Below are positions 38,165 to 47,346 of a DNA stretch of 64,000 bases, piece after piece (the stretch's first letter is position 1; the number at the start of each line of letters is the position of its first letter). The notes below the pieces were generated by a model. The model searched no databases, was not told where the DNA came from, and was given only the letters and a program-made list of their open reading frames with translations. A program made the position numbers and the translations under genes. Origin of the DNA: Paenibacillus mucilaginosus 3016 (GTDB lineage Bacteria > Bacillota > Bacilli > Paenibacillales > NBRC-103111); NCBI RefSeq assembly GCF_000250655.1, contig NC_016935.1:4358001-4422000 (forward strand). Reading direction: 5' to 3'.

Positions 38165-39661
38165 TCAAGATCGTCCGCACCAATGAACAAGTCCCTGCCG
38201 CAGCTTCTCGATGTGATCAGATTCGGAGCGGGATACAGCCCATGCGATATAACCGTCAGGTCTAATAAGGACGGTATGAACATCCTCCCAATCCACGGTA
38301 GAACGATCCGCTAAAGTATAACTGAACGCCTTGATCTGCGGGGGCCATTGGCAGATGTTCATCTTCTCGTCTGAAGCCAGATGAAGCAGTACGAATGAGC
38401 CATCACGGAAGAGTTCGAAGCTGCTGATGACATCGCCTTGCTCGGAGCGGAGTTGAAATTCGGCCAAGCGCCTGCCGGTTAAAGGATGTGACGAACCGGG
38501 AAGTGTGGGGTCATAATGGACATCCACCGCGGCGATCCGGCTCGCCAATTGATAATTCGCTGCCGGTACATTCAGCATATCCGACATCATCTTTCTCAGC
38601 TGAATCATGCTGGATGTAAAACTCGTACCGAAGAGTAAGGTTTGTACCTGGGTGTTATGCAGCAGAGAGGTGTTGACAGGAAATCTTTCATTGTGATAAC
38701 TATCCAGCAGCCATGGAGGGGCCCAGCCCTTCAGGTCCGCAGCCAGCTTCCACCCCAAATTGAATGCTTCCTGTATCCCTACATTCATCCCCTGCCCCCC
38801 GGCTGGGAAATGAACATGTGCCGCGTCACCAGCGAGAAAAATCCGCCGCTCTCTGTACTGCTGCGCCTGACGGGTCGCATTGCCGAATCGGGTCAGCCAG
38901 GAAGGCTCCCCTGCCCCCAGATCATCACCCAATATCCGGAGCATTCCTGACCGCAGTTCTTCAAGGGTGACCGGTTCACTCTTCGGGATATGGCTTCTAT
39001 GCGGGTCGATTAGAACAACCCGGTGCATTGCCGCCGGTAAGGGGACGATCATGATCATCCCTTCTTCGCTGTATCGTGAGACCACGGGGAGGGCCGGCGG
39101 ATGCTTCAGAATGACATCCCCCTGCATTGCCGTCAGGGTCTCGTCATGGCCGATAAACGGGATACCGGTTTGTTTCCGGACGATACTGCCTGCGCCATCC
39201 GCACCGACAAGATAGGCAGCTTTTAGACGGACCATCCCCTTTGTTCCGGCTGCGGTCACCTCTACTCCTTCATCATCCTGAACAACCGATAAGACTTCCG
39301 TGTTTCGCAGAATGTGGGCGCCTAATCGGACCGCGTTGTTTTCCAAAATGGCTTCCGTTTCGGATTGGGGCAAGAACAAGGAGTAATTGGAGGAGGAGTC
39401 AATCACGGAGAAATCCAATCGAGTATCCAGACCGGCAAAATGCCCCGTGGTCAAAGGGGTGCCTCGTTTAAGAAACTCCTGTTTGACCCCCCTCAGATCC
39501 AGCAGCTCCAATGTTCTCGGGTGAATGCTGAGCGCACGGGAATAAGGTGTCGTTTGAGACAATCGTTCGAGGACACACACCTGAATATTTGCTAAAGCAA
39601 GTTCAGAGGCGAGCATCATGCCGACCGGTCCTCCGCCGACAATAATAACTTCATAATCCAT
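38165..39661 (-). CDS. Class A FAD-dependent monooxygenase (PheA/TfdB, rifampicin-monooxygenase-like)
   Basis: 498 residues. FAD motif GGGPVGMMLASELALAN at the N-terminus, the DG motif GADGAGSIVRKQTG in the middle and GDAAHVHFPAGGQGMNVG with IQEAFNLGWKLA, all in family order, then a thioredoxin-like C-terminal domain. Uses NAD(P)H and oxygen to hydroxylate an aromatic compound. The N-terminal spacing and the C-terminal domain are like those of rifampicin monooxygenases and polyketide hydroxylases; the exact substrate cannot be read from sequence. ATG 39661 has GGGAGGAAGG nine bases upstream. A double operator precedes it. Confidence 0.88.
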   Translation of the reverse strand: MDYEVIIVGGGPVGMMLASELALANIQVCVLERLSQTTPYSRALSIHPRTLELLDLRGVKQEFLKRGTPLTTGHFAGLDTRLDFSVIDSSSNYSLFLPQSETEAILENNAVRLGAHILRNTEVLSVVQDDEGVEVTAAGTKGMVRLKAAYLVGADGAGSIVRKQTGIPFIGHDETLTAMQGDVILKHPPALPVVSRYSEEGMIMIVPLPAAMHRVVLIDPHRSHIPKSEPVTLEELRSGMLRILGDDLGAGEPSWLTRFGNATRQAQQYRERRIFLAGDAAHVHFPAGGQGMNVGIQEAFNLGWKLAADLKGWAPPWLLDSYHNERFPVNTSLLHNTQVQTLLFGTSFTSSMIQLRKMMSDMLNVPAANYQLASRIAAVDVHYDPTLPGSSHPLTGRRLAEFQLRSEQGDVISSFELFRDGSFVLLHLASDEKMNICQWPPQIKAFSYTLADRSTVDWEDVHTVLIRPDGYIAWAVSRSESDHIEKLRQGLVHWCGRS

Positions 39662-39690
39662 CGGAAACCTTCCTCCCTGTCATTTATGAC

Positions 39691-39736
39691 TTTTGTTTCG
39701 CACAAAACAATAAATTTTGTTTTGTGCGAAACAAAA
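39691..39736. promoter_or_regulatory. Double MarR operator before the monooxygenase gene
   Basis: Two copies of TTGTTTYG-N2-CRAAACAA (39693-39710 and 39717-39734) arranged as mirror images, so that together they form perfect 20-bp arms around TAAATT. Lies 30-75 bases before the start codon, where the promoter should be. Confidence 0.8.
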
Positions 39737-39857
39737 TCAATTTACCATAGATTTTCTCTGCTGACAATAGGAATAGCTTATAGCACCACAAGGAAAGGGA
39801 GAGCTGCAATCAAGCGGCCCTCCCTTTATTAAACGGCTGCATCCCCTGCCGGTTCCC

Positions 39858-41294
39858 TTATAACAATTCCGTATTGAATTTTACCTCCGGAAAGCGCGGA
39901 TTCGGCCCCTGAATGAGCTCCCCTCCGGTTCCTTTCAGCTGTTTATTAAAGAAGTCCAGCACATACTGGTTCACGATAAACTCCCCTCTCCTGCCGTTGA
40001 TCTCCCCTGTCAGTCCCATGACTTGAAGCAGGTCGGAAAACAGCTGGAAATCGGTGAAGTTATAGTGGGCGGTTCCTTCCATGTAGATCCGGCTTCCATT
40101 ATGCTGGAGAGTCGTTTTGATCAGGCTTTCCTCATATTGAATGATGTCTTCATGGAGATGTTTCCTTTTGCTCTCGATCGTTTCTTCCGACTCTATAAAG
40201 AGAAACGGCTTGGTCAGGTTAGCATTCTTACTCACGGGATATAAGGTGCCGTCCATATTGATTCCCGCTTTGATCCGGGGGTCCGTGACCGCCAGTTCAA
40301 AAGCCGCTGCCCCTCCGAAGGAATGCCCGACGATACCGATGTTGTTCATATCTATTTTCCCGCTGAATTCGCTGCCTGACTCCCCCGCATTCACCTTCTC
40401 CAGATGCCGGATCAGGAATGCGGCATCCTGATTCCAGATCCCGCCGACTTCCCGCCCGATCGCCTCCAAATCCTCGGAGGATACATCCGTCTCGAAGCCC
40501 GTTACTTTCCCATTGGGAAAGATGGTGGCCACCGTGCTGTACGTATGATCGATCACCGCTACGATGTAGCCGTTGCTGGCCAAGTTCTCGGCCTGGGCGG
40601 AGTGCAGAATTCTTCCGGTGCCCATGCCGTGGCCGATCAGCAGAAGCGGGTAAGGCTTGCCGGACGGCAGCAGCGCCGCGTTCTCGTAGGCATTCCCCCG
40701 GATATACCTCCAATAGTCCAAAGCAAAGCCGGGGATGTTGAGTTCCTTGGCAAAGGCCTGCTTATAGGCTTCGAACGCGCCGTCTTCCTCTGGAAACAGC
40801 TTATCACGGTTCCCGGTCGGCGGGTTTGAGGCCGGATACCACAGCTGCACCATCAGCTCCCTTCGGTCTTTCGGGTCGGTGGTAAGCGGCTCCTCACGCG
40901 AGGCGTCCGTCAGATGCAGGGTGCGGGTCCCGACCATATAGGGACCGTTCGGTTTAGGCAGATCGAATACCGGCAGGAATGCCGCGAGCGCGGACGAAGC
41001 GGCAACCAGCAATCCGGCGGTGATGGTCACCCCGTATCTCCATGCTTTCCTGAGCGGGGTGGTCTTGACTTCATGAGCCGGGCGAAGCAGGAGCAGCACG
41101 GCGCAAATTAGCGCAGTGATATAGACAACAAGCATCTGCCAGCGGTAGCCCTCGACAGCCAGGTGAAAGGCCAGCAGAGCAATGCCTGCCGTACCCGTAA
41201 GCATACCGGCGAGCCTGTTTGTCGCAGGCTTCCGACCAAGCTGTAAGAGCATGGTCAGGCACGCTCCGATAAGCAGAATTTCCAGCAATCTCAC
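39858..41294 (-). CDS. Membrane alpha/beta hydrolase (PAF-acetylhydrolase-like)
   Basis: 478 residues. Four hydrophobic segments at about 1-110 (LLEILLIGACLTMLLQLG, WQMLVVYITALICAVLLLL), then an alpha/beta hydrolase domain related to platelet-activating-factor acetylhydrolase type II: PYPLLLIGHGMGTGR (oxyanion region), nucleophile GHSFGG in NNIGIVGHSFGGAAAFELAV, an Asp in GINMDGTLYPV, and a late His (GTAHYNFTD). Probably an ester hydrolase facing outward. Start GTG 41294 with GGAGG eight bases upstream. Monocistronic. Confidence 0.87.
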   Translation of the reverse strand: MRLLEILLIGACLTMLLQLGRKPATNRLAGMLTGTAGIALLAFHLAVEGYRWQMLVVYITALICAVLLLLRPAHEVKTTPLRKAWRYGVTITAGLLVAASSALAAFLPVFDLPKPNGPYMVGTRTLHLTDASREEPLTTDPKDRRELMVQLWYPASNPPTGNRDKLFPEEDGAFEAYKQAFAKELNIPGFALDYWRYIRGNAYENAALLPSGKPYPLLLIGHGMGTGRILHSAQAENLASNGYIVAVIDHTYSTVATIFPNGKVTGFETDVSSEDLEAIGREVGGIWNQDAAFLIRHLEKVNAGESGSEFSGKIDMNNIGIVGHSFGGAAAFELAVTDPRIKAGINMDGTLYPVSKNANLTKPFLFIESEETIESKRKHLHEDIIQYEESLIKTTLQHNGSRIYMEGTAHYNFTDFQLFSDLLQVMGLTGEINGRRGEFIVNQYVLDFFNKQLKGTGGELIQGPNPRFPEVKFNTELL

Positions 41295-41423
41295 AGTGGT
41301 TCCCTCCTATGTTTTTCTCTTTCTATTACTCTTACCCCGAAATCCACATTTGGATATCATATACTCCTATGGAATAATTTACAGATCGTGCTGAAATCAG
41401 CCGGTTGCCCTGTAAAGACAAAC

Positions 41424-41459
41424 GAAGCCGTCCCTCTTCACACGTGAGGGATCGGCTTC
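41424..41459. terminator. GAAGCCG-type hairpin, possible terminator of the GH43 unit
   Basis: Same stem as 19763-19798 (GAAGCCG, GAGGGA, CGGCTTC). It lies about 65 bases after the GH43 stop on the minus strand; only weak T-rich sequence follows. Confidence 0.55.
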
Positions 41460-41521
41460 GTTAATTATGTGACTATTTGACTTGCGGATAAGGACGAGCT
41501 GCAAAGAAATCTGTCTTCCGC

Positions 41522-43039
41522 CTATTCCGCCGGCTCGTAGTCAAACCAATCGAATAAGGCGGGCGTACTCTGTCCCGTTGTCCTGGAGGCGGAGGCATAC
41601 ATCGCAAGGAAGATTCCCGTAAAACCGCCTGCCACTTCCGTAGAAAGCAAATGGGTCTCACCTCTACCCACTTCCACGGGACCGAGCTCGTCCTGCTGAA
41701 TGAAGAATGTAAAGACCTCAGGCCGTGCCTCGATTCGTAACACAACCGTTCCTGTACCACAATCATGCCACGTCTCGGTACGCATCAGCCCTACGGTTCT
41801 TCGGAACAAGACCATCCTGCTTCCGCTGCGTTCTTTTATGACAAGATCGTAGTGATACTTTTCATTCATATACACAGTCAGTCCGGCTTCCTCTCCGTCA
41901 TGCACCGGTTGAAAATCGACCGCGGCTGCCGCGCTGCAGGAGAAGTGGCACAGCCGGCGTCCGACAAATGCAGGTGAACTTGCATCATCCAGCGTCGCCT
42001 GGTTTCCCTTCAGCGCCAGATGCCCCGGGTAGTCCTGCAGCGACCAGCTGTTCTCCTTGGGATTGCGCAGGAAGGTCCAGTCGTACCGCAGCCGCCCTTC
42101 GTCAAAATCGTCCCGGACCGGCTTGTCCGGCCACCGCACGGGCAGCAGCTTGGGCGCCTCCATGACGGGCTCGATCCGCCCTTCCTTACCGATGACCGGC
42201 CAGCCGTTCGGTGTCCAGGTCACGGGAGCGAGGAAGGTCTCCCTCCCCAGATGATGCCGCATAGGGTAGGAAACCGGCCGGATCCCCAAGCAAACCGCCC
42301 ACCAGCTCCCGTCATGCGCCTGCACAAGATCCGCATGTCCCATCGCTTGCAGGCTGCTCTTCAAGCTTCGGTGCGAAAGAATCGGATTATGGGGGCACCG
42401 CTCGTAGGGCCCATAGGGATCGCTGCTTCTTGCGATCGTCACCATATGGCCGTACTCGGTCCCGCCCTCAGCGATCATCAAATAATAGAGGTCGTTGATT
42501 TTATACAGATGGGGGGCTTCCGGATGTGCGCCTCCGGTCCCCTTCCAGAGCAGCCGGCTTTCGGTCAGCATGCTGCCGTTCGAGATATCGATCTCGCACT
42601 GGTAGATTCCGTCGCCCGGATCGCCTGAACAGCTGGATTGAAAATACACCCGGCCGTCCTCATCAAAGAGGAGGGATGGATCGATGCCCTTCTGCATTAC
42701 GGGGATCGGATCGGACCATGGACCCTCAGGCTGCCTGCTGCGGACATAGAAATTTCCGATTCCGCCCACGTTCGTCGTCGTCATGTAGAACCAGCCGTCA
42801 TGGCAGCGTATCGTGGGGGCATAAATGCCGCCGGAACTCCATGCGTTCGCCAGAGACAGCTGCTTCTCGGTGAGGAGACAATGACCGATCTGCCTCCAAT
42901 GAACGAGATCCCTGCTGTGAAAGACAGGAACGCCGGGGAAATATTCAAAAGAACTCGTCACCAGGTAGTAATCCTCACCCGCACGGCAGATGCTGGGGTC
43001 AGGATAAAAGCCGGACAGGACTGGGTTGGTATACTGCAT
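41522..43039 (-). CDS. GH43 glycoside hydrolase (beta-xylosidase / arabinofuranosidase)
   Basis: 505 residues, five-bladed propeller plus C-terminal beta-sandwich. Catalytic residues fit GH43: Asp14 in FYPDPSICRAG (base), Asp in KGIDPSLLFDEDG (about 124) and Glu in GAHPEAPHLYKIND (about 180, acid). The C-terminal 190 residues resemble the GH43 beta-sandwich/DUF1349 domain. No signal peptide, so it cuts imported oligosaccharides in the cytoplasm. I chose ATG 43039, with TAGGAGC nine bases upstream; it starts just after the binding-protein stop. The longer start at 43060 would overlap that gene by eight bases. Confidence 0.92.
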   Translation of the reverse strand: MQYTNPVLSGFYPDPSICRAGEDYYLVTSSFEYFPGVPVFHSRDLVHWRQIGHCLLTEKQLSLANAWSSGGIYAPTIRCHDGWFYMTTTNVGGIGNFYVRSRQPEGPWSDPIPVMQKGIDPSLLFDEDGRVYFQSSCSGDPGDGIYQCEIDISNGSMLTESRLLWKGTGGAHPEAPHLYKINDLYYLMIAEGGTEYGHMVTIARSSDPYGPYERCPHNPILSHRSLKSSLQAMGHADLVQAHDGSWWAVCLGIRPVSYPMRHHLGRETFLAPVTWTPNGWPVIGKEGRIEPVMEAPKLLPVRWPDKPVRDDFDEGRLRYDWTFLRNPKENSWSLQDYPGHLALKGNQATLDDASSPAFVGRRLCHFSCSAAAAVDFQPVHDGEEAGLTVYMNEKYHYDLVIKERSGSRMVLFRRTVGLMRTETWHDCGTGTVVLRIEARPEVFTFFIQQDELGPVEVGRGETHLLSTEVAGGFTGIFLAMYASASRTTGQSTPALFDWFDYEPAE

Positions 43040-43052
43040 CGCATCTGCGCTC

Positions 43053-44744
43053 CTATTCATTCCAAAGTTTCACGCGGTCCTGAACATACTTCGTGAAGCC
43101 CTTCTCCATTTTCTCGACACCAGCCTTGATCAGATCCTGCTGATACGCCTCCCAGATTCCATCGAATTCTTCTGGTTTGGCCATAACCGCTTGAGGAATC
43201 CGCTTTCTGGTAATGTCCCTCATTTTATTCGCAAGAATTGTGACATCATCGTCGCCCGGCACGGAAATATTCCACGCGGCCCCCCATGCCTTAACCGGGA
43301 ATTCCTCTTCCTTTGGAAACAGGTCCTTCCAGGTCGAAGCTCCGTAAGCTTTAAGCGTTTCCTTGTCGGCATCGGAATAGGTGTTGAGGATTTGTTCCGG
43401 GTAATTCTTGGTGTAATAATTACCTGTGGAATCTTGAACGCCGTCACCATAATGGGCGCCGAGATTCGTATAGAAGCCGATACCGGATTCCCTGCTGAAT
43501 GCGGTGTTGTCGTTCATGATGCGCTGCTGAACGTCCTGCGGAACGACGCGTTTGCCATCCTGCATCTGGTAATGCTTGCCTTCCAGGCCCCAATTGTTCA
43601 ACACCTGTGCCTGCTCCGATGCCAGAAAGTCGAGGAATTGGATGGCACGGACCGGATCTTCACACTCCGTAGTAATCCCAACGCCCCAGCCGGCCATAAA
43701 GCCGGTCGATTGGAACCGATTGTCCTTGTATTGATCGGACAGCATCACGGAATAGTGCCCGTACGTATGGTCCTGCTTCCCTTGGGACTTCAGCGATTTC
43801 TCGCCGTCCGCATAATCCCAGTCGACGTCGATTAATCCGATCACCCGTCCTGAAGCGATCTTGGCCAGATATTGATCATATTTCTGGACAAAGCTTTCTT
43901 TATCGAGCAAGCCGATGGTATACATATGGTTGAGCCACTTGAAGTAGTCTTTTTCACCTTCCGTCCGGTAATGATATTGGGCTTCGTAGGTTGTCGGATC
44001 GATGTAGTATTCGCCGTCCCCCGACTTACCGGTGGTCTCGGCTGCCGGGTTCGTCACGGAGATGTACATCCGCCAATCGTCCGCATTAAGGGAAAGCCCG
44101 ATGTTCTTGTTTCCCTGTTCATCGGTCGGATGCTTGTCGATATAGGATTGAATGACCTTCTCATAGTCCTTCAGCGTCTTGATCGGCGGGTAGCCCGCTT
44201 CCTTCACGGCACGGTGCTGAAGCTCGAACCCTCCGCCAGCCGTGAAGTTGACACCTCCCACAGCCGAGTAGGTCGGGATGACATAGATCGACTTGTCCTC
44301 GGTGCTGTAGCGCAGACGCTTCGACTGATCGCCGATCAGCTTCTTGATATTTGGGGCGTGCTTCTCAATGAGATCGGTGAGGTCCAGCATGGCCCCCGCG
44401 TCAACCAGCTTGTTGAGCTCTCCTTTGGGGCTGATGAGATCCGGATATTGGCCGCTTGTCGCGATGAGCGCAACCTTCTGTGCCGGATCTCCTACGGCGA
44501 ACTCGGCATCCAGCGTAACGCCTGTCCGCTTTGTGATTTCTTTTCCAACGTCATCCTGCATGTTCTGCCAATTGGGATTGGGATCGGCACTGAAGAACGT
44601 GAAGCTGATCGGAGTTGTACCTGCAGCATCGGTGCTGCCGTGTTCGCTTTCGCTGCCGCCGCTGGTTCCGACGCATCCGACCAGTAAACTAATGGTGAGC
44701 GTCAACGCCATGCATCCCTTTGGTGTGCTGCTCATGTTCCGCAT
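43053..44744 (-). CDS. Extracellular solute-binding lipoprotein (LipO/YtcQ-like)
   Basis: 563 residues. Signal peptide with lipobox LLVGC (Cys24) and a Ser/Gly/Glu linker, then ISFTFFSADPNPNWQN and KEITKRTGVTLDAEF, typical of the large LipO-type sugar-binding proteins. No permease genes adjoin it, so its partners are elsewhere. ATG 44744 has GGGGAG ten bases upstream. A perfect TATAAT lies at 44782-44787 on the minus strand. It forms an operon with the GH43 gene and is divergent from an AraC regulator. Confidence 0.9.
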   Translation of the reverse strand: MRNMSSTPKGCMALTLTISLLVGCVGTSGGSESEHGSTDAAGTTPISFTFFSADPNPNWQNMQDDVGKEITKRTGVTLDAEFAVGDPAQKVALIATSGQYPDLISPKGELNKLVDAGAMLDLTDLIEKHAPNIKKLIGDQSKRLRYSTEDKSIYVIPTYSAVGGVNFTAGGGFELQHRAVKEAGYPPIKTLKDYEKVIQSYIDKHPTDEQGNKNIGLSLNADDWRMYISVTNPAAETTGKSGDGEYYIDPTTYEAQYHYRTEGEKDYFKWLNHMYTIGLLDKESFVQKYDQYLAKIASGRVIGLIDVDWDYADGEKSLKSQGKQDHTYGHYSVMLSDQYKDNRFQSTGFMAGWGVGITTECEDPVRAIQFLDFLASEQAQVLNNWGLEGKHYQMQDGKRVVPQDVQQRIMNDNTAFSRESGIGFYTNLGAHYGDGVQDSTGNYYTKNYPEQILNTYSDADKETLKAYGASTWKDLFPKEEEFPVKAWGAAWNISVPGDDDVTILANKMRDITRKRIPQAVMAKPEEFDGIWEAYQQDLIKAGVEKMEKGFTKYVQDRVKLWNE

Positions 44745-44874
44745 CTGAATCTCACTCCCCTGATTTTGTCTGCCCGCTCGTATTATAGTTCACGGAATGA
44801 CGGTCAAACCTTGATTTTCAGGTCATAAAATAGCATGATATAGACATTGAAGCTTTGGGTTGGGTGGTGTCCGA

Positions 44875-45759
44875 GTGATCGACGTTCATTTGGATTGGTT
44901 TACGACCGATCATCAGTTCCAGTTTTTTATTCAATATGGCGGCCATGAAGATGACATGGAGCTGCATCGTCATGTCGATTTTTCCGAGCTCGTCGTGGTA
45001 TTGAACGGGAACGCCACACATAGGGTCAATGCCGAAACTTCGTTTATCAAGAAGGGAGACGTCTTTGTTATAGACGGAGCTACTCCCCATGCGTATATTG
45101 ATCCCCACCATTTCAAGATCTGCAATATCATGTACCGCCCTGAGATGCTGCGGTCGGCCGGGCCCGATCTTCGAATGTCCAACGGCTATCAGGCGCTTTT
45201 CGTTTTGGAACCGTTTTATCGTCACCTTCATCCTTATCAGAGCAAGCTCAGCCTGCCGATCCCGAGTCTGGAGTATGTCTTCTCCCTCATTAAGGTCATG
45301 ATTGAGGAATATCAACATAAGATTCAGGGCTATCAAACCATGCTTAATGCGCGATTTATGGAACTCGTTGTCTATCTGTCCAGGCAGTATGAGAATCAGG
45401 AACGCCACGGGGACCCAAGCAATCTGATGCATTTGGCGGCGGCGATCTCCTATATGGAGGATCAATATCTTAAGTCCATTTCGCTGGAGGAGATTGCAGC
45501 CGAGTCCAATATTTCGGTGAGGCACTTAAACCGGATTTTCCGTTCCTACTATCAAACCACCCCCTTCGCCTATCTTCAGAGGCTGCGGCTGGAGCATGCA
45601 TGCATGATGCTGAAAAAGACGGGCCTCCCGATCACCGAAATTTCGCATGAAAGCGGATTTAATGACAGCAACTACTTTACCCGGCAGTTCACTAAAGTGT
45701 ATGGCCAATCTCCAAAAGCCTATCGGCAAAGTTGTGGGGACAGGCCATACAGGGTGTGA
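44875..45759 (+). CDS. AraC-family regulator with cupin domain
   Basis: About 294 residues. The N-terminal sugar-sensing cupin reads DDMELHRHVDFSELVVVLNG and FIKKGDVFVIDGATPHAYI. The C-terminal 100 residues have two helix-turn-helix motifs (SLEEIAAESNISVRHLNRIF and PITEISHESGFNDSNYFTRQ). This arrangement is shared with RhaR/RhaS-like and xylan-regulon activators. Start GTG 44875 with GGTGG-type site upstream; TTG 44860 is the alternative. Divergent from the binding-protein/GH43 operon, which it probably activates. Confidence 0.9.
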   Translation: MIDVHLDWFTTDHQFQFFIQYGGHEDDMELHRHVDFSELVVVLNGNATHRVNAETSFIKKGDVFVIDGATPHAYIDPHHFKICNIMYRPEMLRSAGPDLRMSNGYQALFVLEPFYRHLHPYQSKLSLPIPSLEYVFSLIKVMIEEYQHKIQGYQTMLNARFMELVVYLSRQYENQERHGDPSNLMHLAAAISYMEDQYLKSISLEEIAAESNISVRHLNRIFRSYYQTTPFAYLQRLRLEHACMMLKKTGLPITEISHESGFNDSNYFTRQFTKVYGQSPKAYRQSCGDRPYRV

Positions 45760-45785
45760 ATTTCGCTGCTATTGTATGGCAAAAC

Positions 45786-45817
45786 AAAAAGGAGCCGAGT
45801 TTCCTCAGCTCCCTTTT
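45786..45817. terminator. Bidirectional terminator between AraC and VOC genes
   Basis: AAAAAGGAGCCGAG and CTCAGCTCCCTTTT form a stem with one mismatch and a four-base loop, with A and T tracts on both sides. Both converging genes end within 40 bases of it. Confidence 0.8.
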
Positions 45818-45855
45818 GCCCATTTATTCTTGTCTTCTGACCACTCTTTTTCTGT

Positions 45856-46239
45856 TTACTTCTGCACAATCTGAAGAAGGTTGCCGCATGTATCGTCGAA
45901 GACAGCCAGTGTGAGTTCGCCCATTGTTGTCGGCTCGATAGTAAACTTTACGCCGTTTTCCACTAATCGGTTGTACTCTTGATGAATATCCGTAACGCCA
46001 AACATGGTGGCCGGGATGCCTTCGGCAAATATCTTCTGTTGATACTCTTTGGCGGCAGGATGGTTATTCGGTTCGAGCAAAAGCTCGGTACCGTCCTGAT
46101 CATCCGGAGAAACCAGCGTGATCCACCTAAACTCCCCGACGGGAACGTCATGCTTTTTTACAAAGCCCAGCGTTTCGGTATAAAACTTCAATGCCTTGTC
46201 CTGATCTTGAACGAATATACTGGTAACAATGATTTTCAT
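45856..46239 (-). CDS. VOC-family protein (glyoxalase-like)
   Basis: 127 residues of the vicinal oxygen chelate fold, starting TSIFVQDQDKALKFYTETLG and ending LAVFDDTCGNLLQIVQ. The metal-ligand pattern is not obvious, as in the large PhnB-like/YaeR-like group. AAAGGAGG is seven bases before ATG 46239. It follows a small ArsR-type regulator on the same strand with a 74-base gap, so both probably form one operon controlled by that regulator. Confidence 0.85.
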   Translation of the reverse strand: MKIIVTSIFVQDQDKALKFYTETLGFVKKHDVPVGEFRWITLVSPDDQDGTELLLEPNNHPAAKEYQQKIFAEGIPATMFGVTDIHQEYNRLVENGVKFTIEPTTMGELTLAVFDDTCGNLLQIVQK

Positions 46240-46313
46240 ATGTTCGCCTCCTTTGATATGATCCCCAAAACCTGCATTCGTCAGAAGCTTCCGATGAAAA
46301 TTAATCTATGAAA

Positions 46314-46591
46314 TTAATCTATCCATCCTTTCAGCAAATGTTTAAGGGGTTCATTGTTGAAAATAATCACTCGATATTTTCCTTTTTTTCTGATGTTACG
46401 AGCCCGGCATCCTCCAATGCAGAAAGATGTTTGGCTATCGCCTGTCGCGTAATGGAAAGGTCGTGCTTCATAATAAGGCGTACCGAAAGTTCATACAACG
46501 TCATCTCATTGCGTTCGGATAGTTCGTCCAACATAAGCCGCCGAGTCGAGTCGCTTAGTGCTTTGAATATAGCGTCTTTGTCCCCATTCAT
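46314..46591 (-). pseudogene. ArsR-family regulator, frameshifted
   Basis: A winged helix-turn-helix repressor of about 92 residues if repaired. Frame one: MNGDKDAIFKALSDSTRRLM, ERNEMTLYELSVRL, TRQAIAKHLSALEDAGLVTS and EKKENIE, then stop at 46367. The expected wing and C-terminal helix continue in the next frame as GKYRVIIFNNEPLKHLLKGW to TAA 46314. The switch falls in a run of seven A (46383-46389, T on the plus strand); eight would restore the frame. It lacks a Shine-Dalgarno site, and the -10 box is only seven bases away, suggesting a leaderless message. Confidence 0.72.
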
Positions 46592-46597
46592 ATATCA

Positions 46598-46627
46598 AGT
46601 ATAAGCAACCGTTGGGTTGCTTGTCAA
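46598..46627 (-). promoter_or_regulatory. Near-consensus promoter of the ArsR-VOC operon
   Basis: Minus strand TTGACA (46622-46627), 18-base spacer, TATACT (46598-46603). The predicted start is at or next to the ATG at 46591. Confidence 0.8.
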
Positions 46628-46651
46628 GCATAAACAACCATTGGGTTGCTT
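46603..46651. promoter_or_regulatory. Two tandem ArsR-type operators
   Basis: AAGCAACC-GTTG-GGTTGCTT (46603-46622) and AAACAACC-ATTG-GGTTGCTT (46632-46651), 29 bases apart. The first fills the space between -35 and -10. Confidence 0.75.
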
Positions 46652-46656
46652 GTCGC

Positions 46657-46681
46657 CAAAAAAGCCGCGGCATGCGCGGCC
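46657..46681 (-). terminator. Terminator of the VOC-TetR operon
   Basis: Minus strand GCCGCG, short loop, CGCGGC, then six T residues, 42 bases after the TetR stop. Same sequence type as 27213-27238 and 59184-59210. Confidence 0.85.
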
Positions 46682-46722
46682 TTCATGAAAATATGGAAAT
46701 GGGCTGCTTCATCTCATTGTTG

Positions 46723-47346
46723 TCACTGAGGATGATCGAGTGGCGTCTGCAGATCCTCCCGATGCTTCCTGATCCCATCCAGGAAGAGCCGGATGACGTT
46801 CATGCTGTTGTCCAAATCCGCCGCGTCGGGCGTGCGGCTTGCCAGCCAAAGGGAGGTTTCATTGAGCGCTCCCGAAAGGAAGTGCGCCATGGCGGCTGCG
46901 GACACGCCCGGGATATGTCCCTGTTCCTGCATCAGTTCCAGCTGCTCCCGCAGAAGGCGCATGGAATATTTCTCATCCATCGCCCGCCATACGTCCCAGC
47001 CCATAATCGCCGGGCCGTCAACCAGGAGGATCCGTTTGCGATTCTGTTCGACCGCTGCCAGCACGAATGCCCGGCAGCCCCGATAAAGCTGCTCCCAGAC
47101 CTCATCCGCAGCGGATGCCGCGGCCTCCACTTGTTCGGCCACTTCAAGCTGCACCGCTTCCAGCACGATCCGGAACAGCTCCTTTTTGCTGCGAAAATGA
47201 TGATACACGGCTCCCCGCGTCACGTCCGCTTCCTGCACAATCGATTCGAGCGACGCGCCCACGTATCCGTGCTCGGTAAAATGGGCGCGCGCCACCTCTG
47301 TCAGCCTGCGGATGGTTTGATGAGCTTCCTCCTTACTTCTCCTCAT
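46723..47346 (-). CDS. TetR-family repressor (AcrR-like)
   Basis: 207 residues. The N-terminal helix-turn-helix reads [19 protein letters not shown], [31 protein letters not shown], which is classic TetR; the C-terminal part is the helical ligand domain of TetR_C_33/AcrR type. I chose ATG 47346 ([10 protein letters not shown]); the message has GGGAGGG about 12 bases upstream, and the start overlaps the VOC gene by 14 bases, so it is translationally coupled. A matching AcrR-type palindrome sits before the VOC gene. Confidence 0.9.
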   Translation of the reverse strand: MRRSKEEAHQTIRRLTEVARAHFTEHGYVGASLESIVQEADVTRGAVYHHFRSKKELFRIVLEAVQLEVAEQVEAAASAADEVWEQLYRGCRAFVLAAVEQNRKRILLVDGPAIMGWDVWRAMDEKYSMRLLREQLELMQEQGHIPGVSAAAMAHFLSGALNETSLWLASRTPDAADLDNSMNVIRLFLDGIRKHREDLQTPLDHPQ

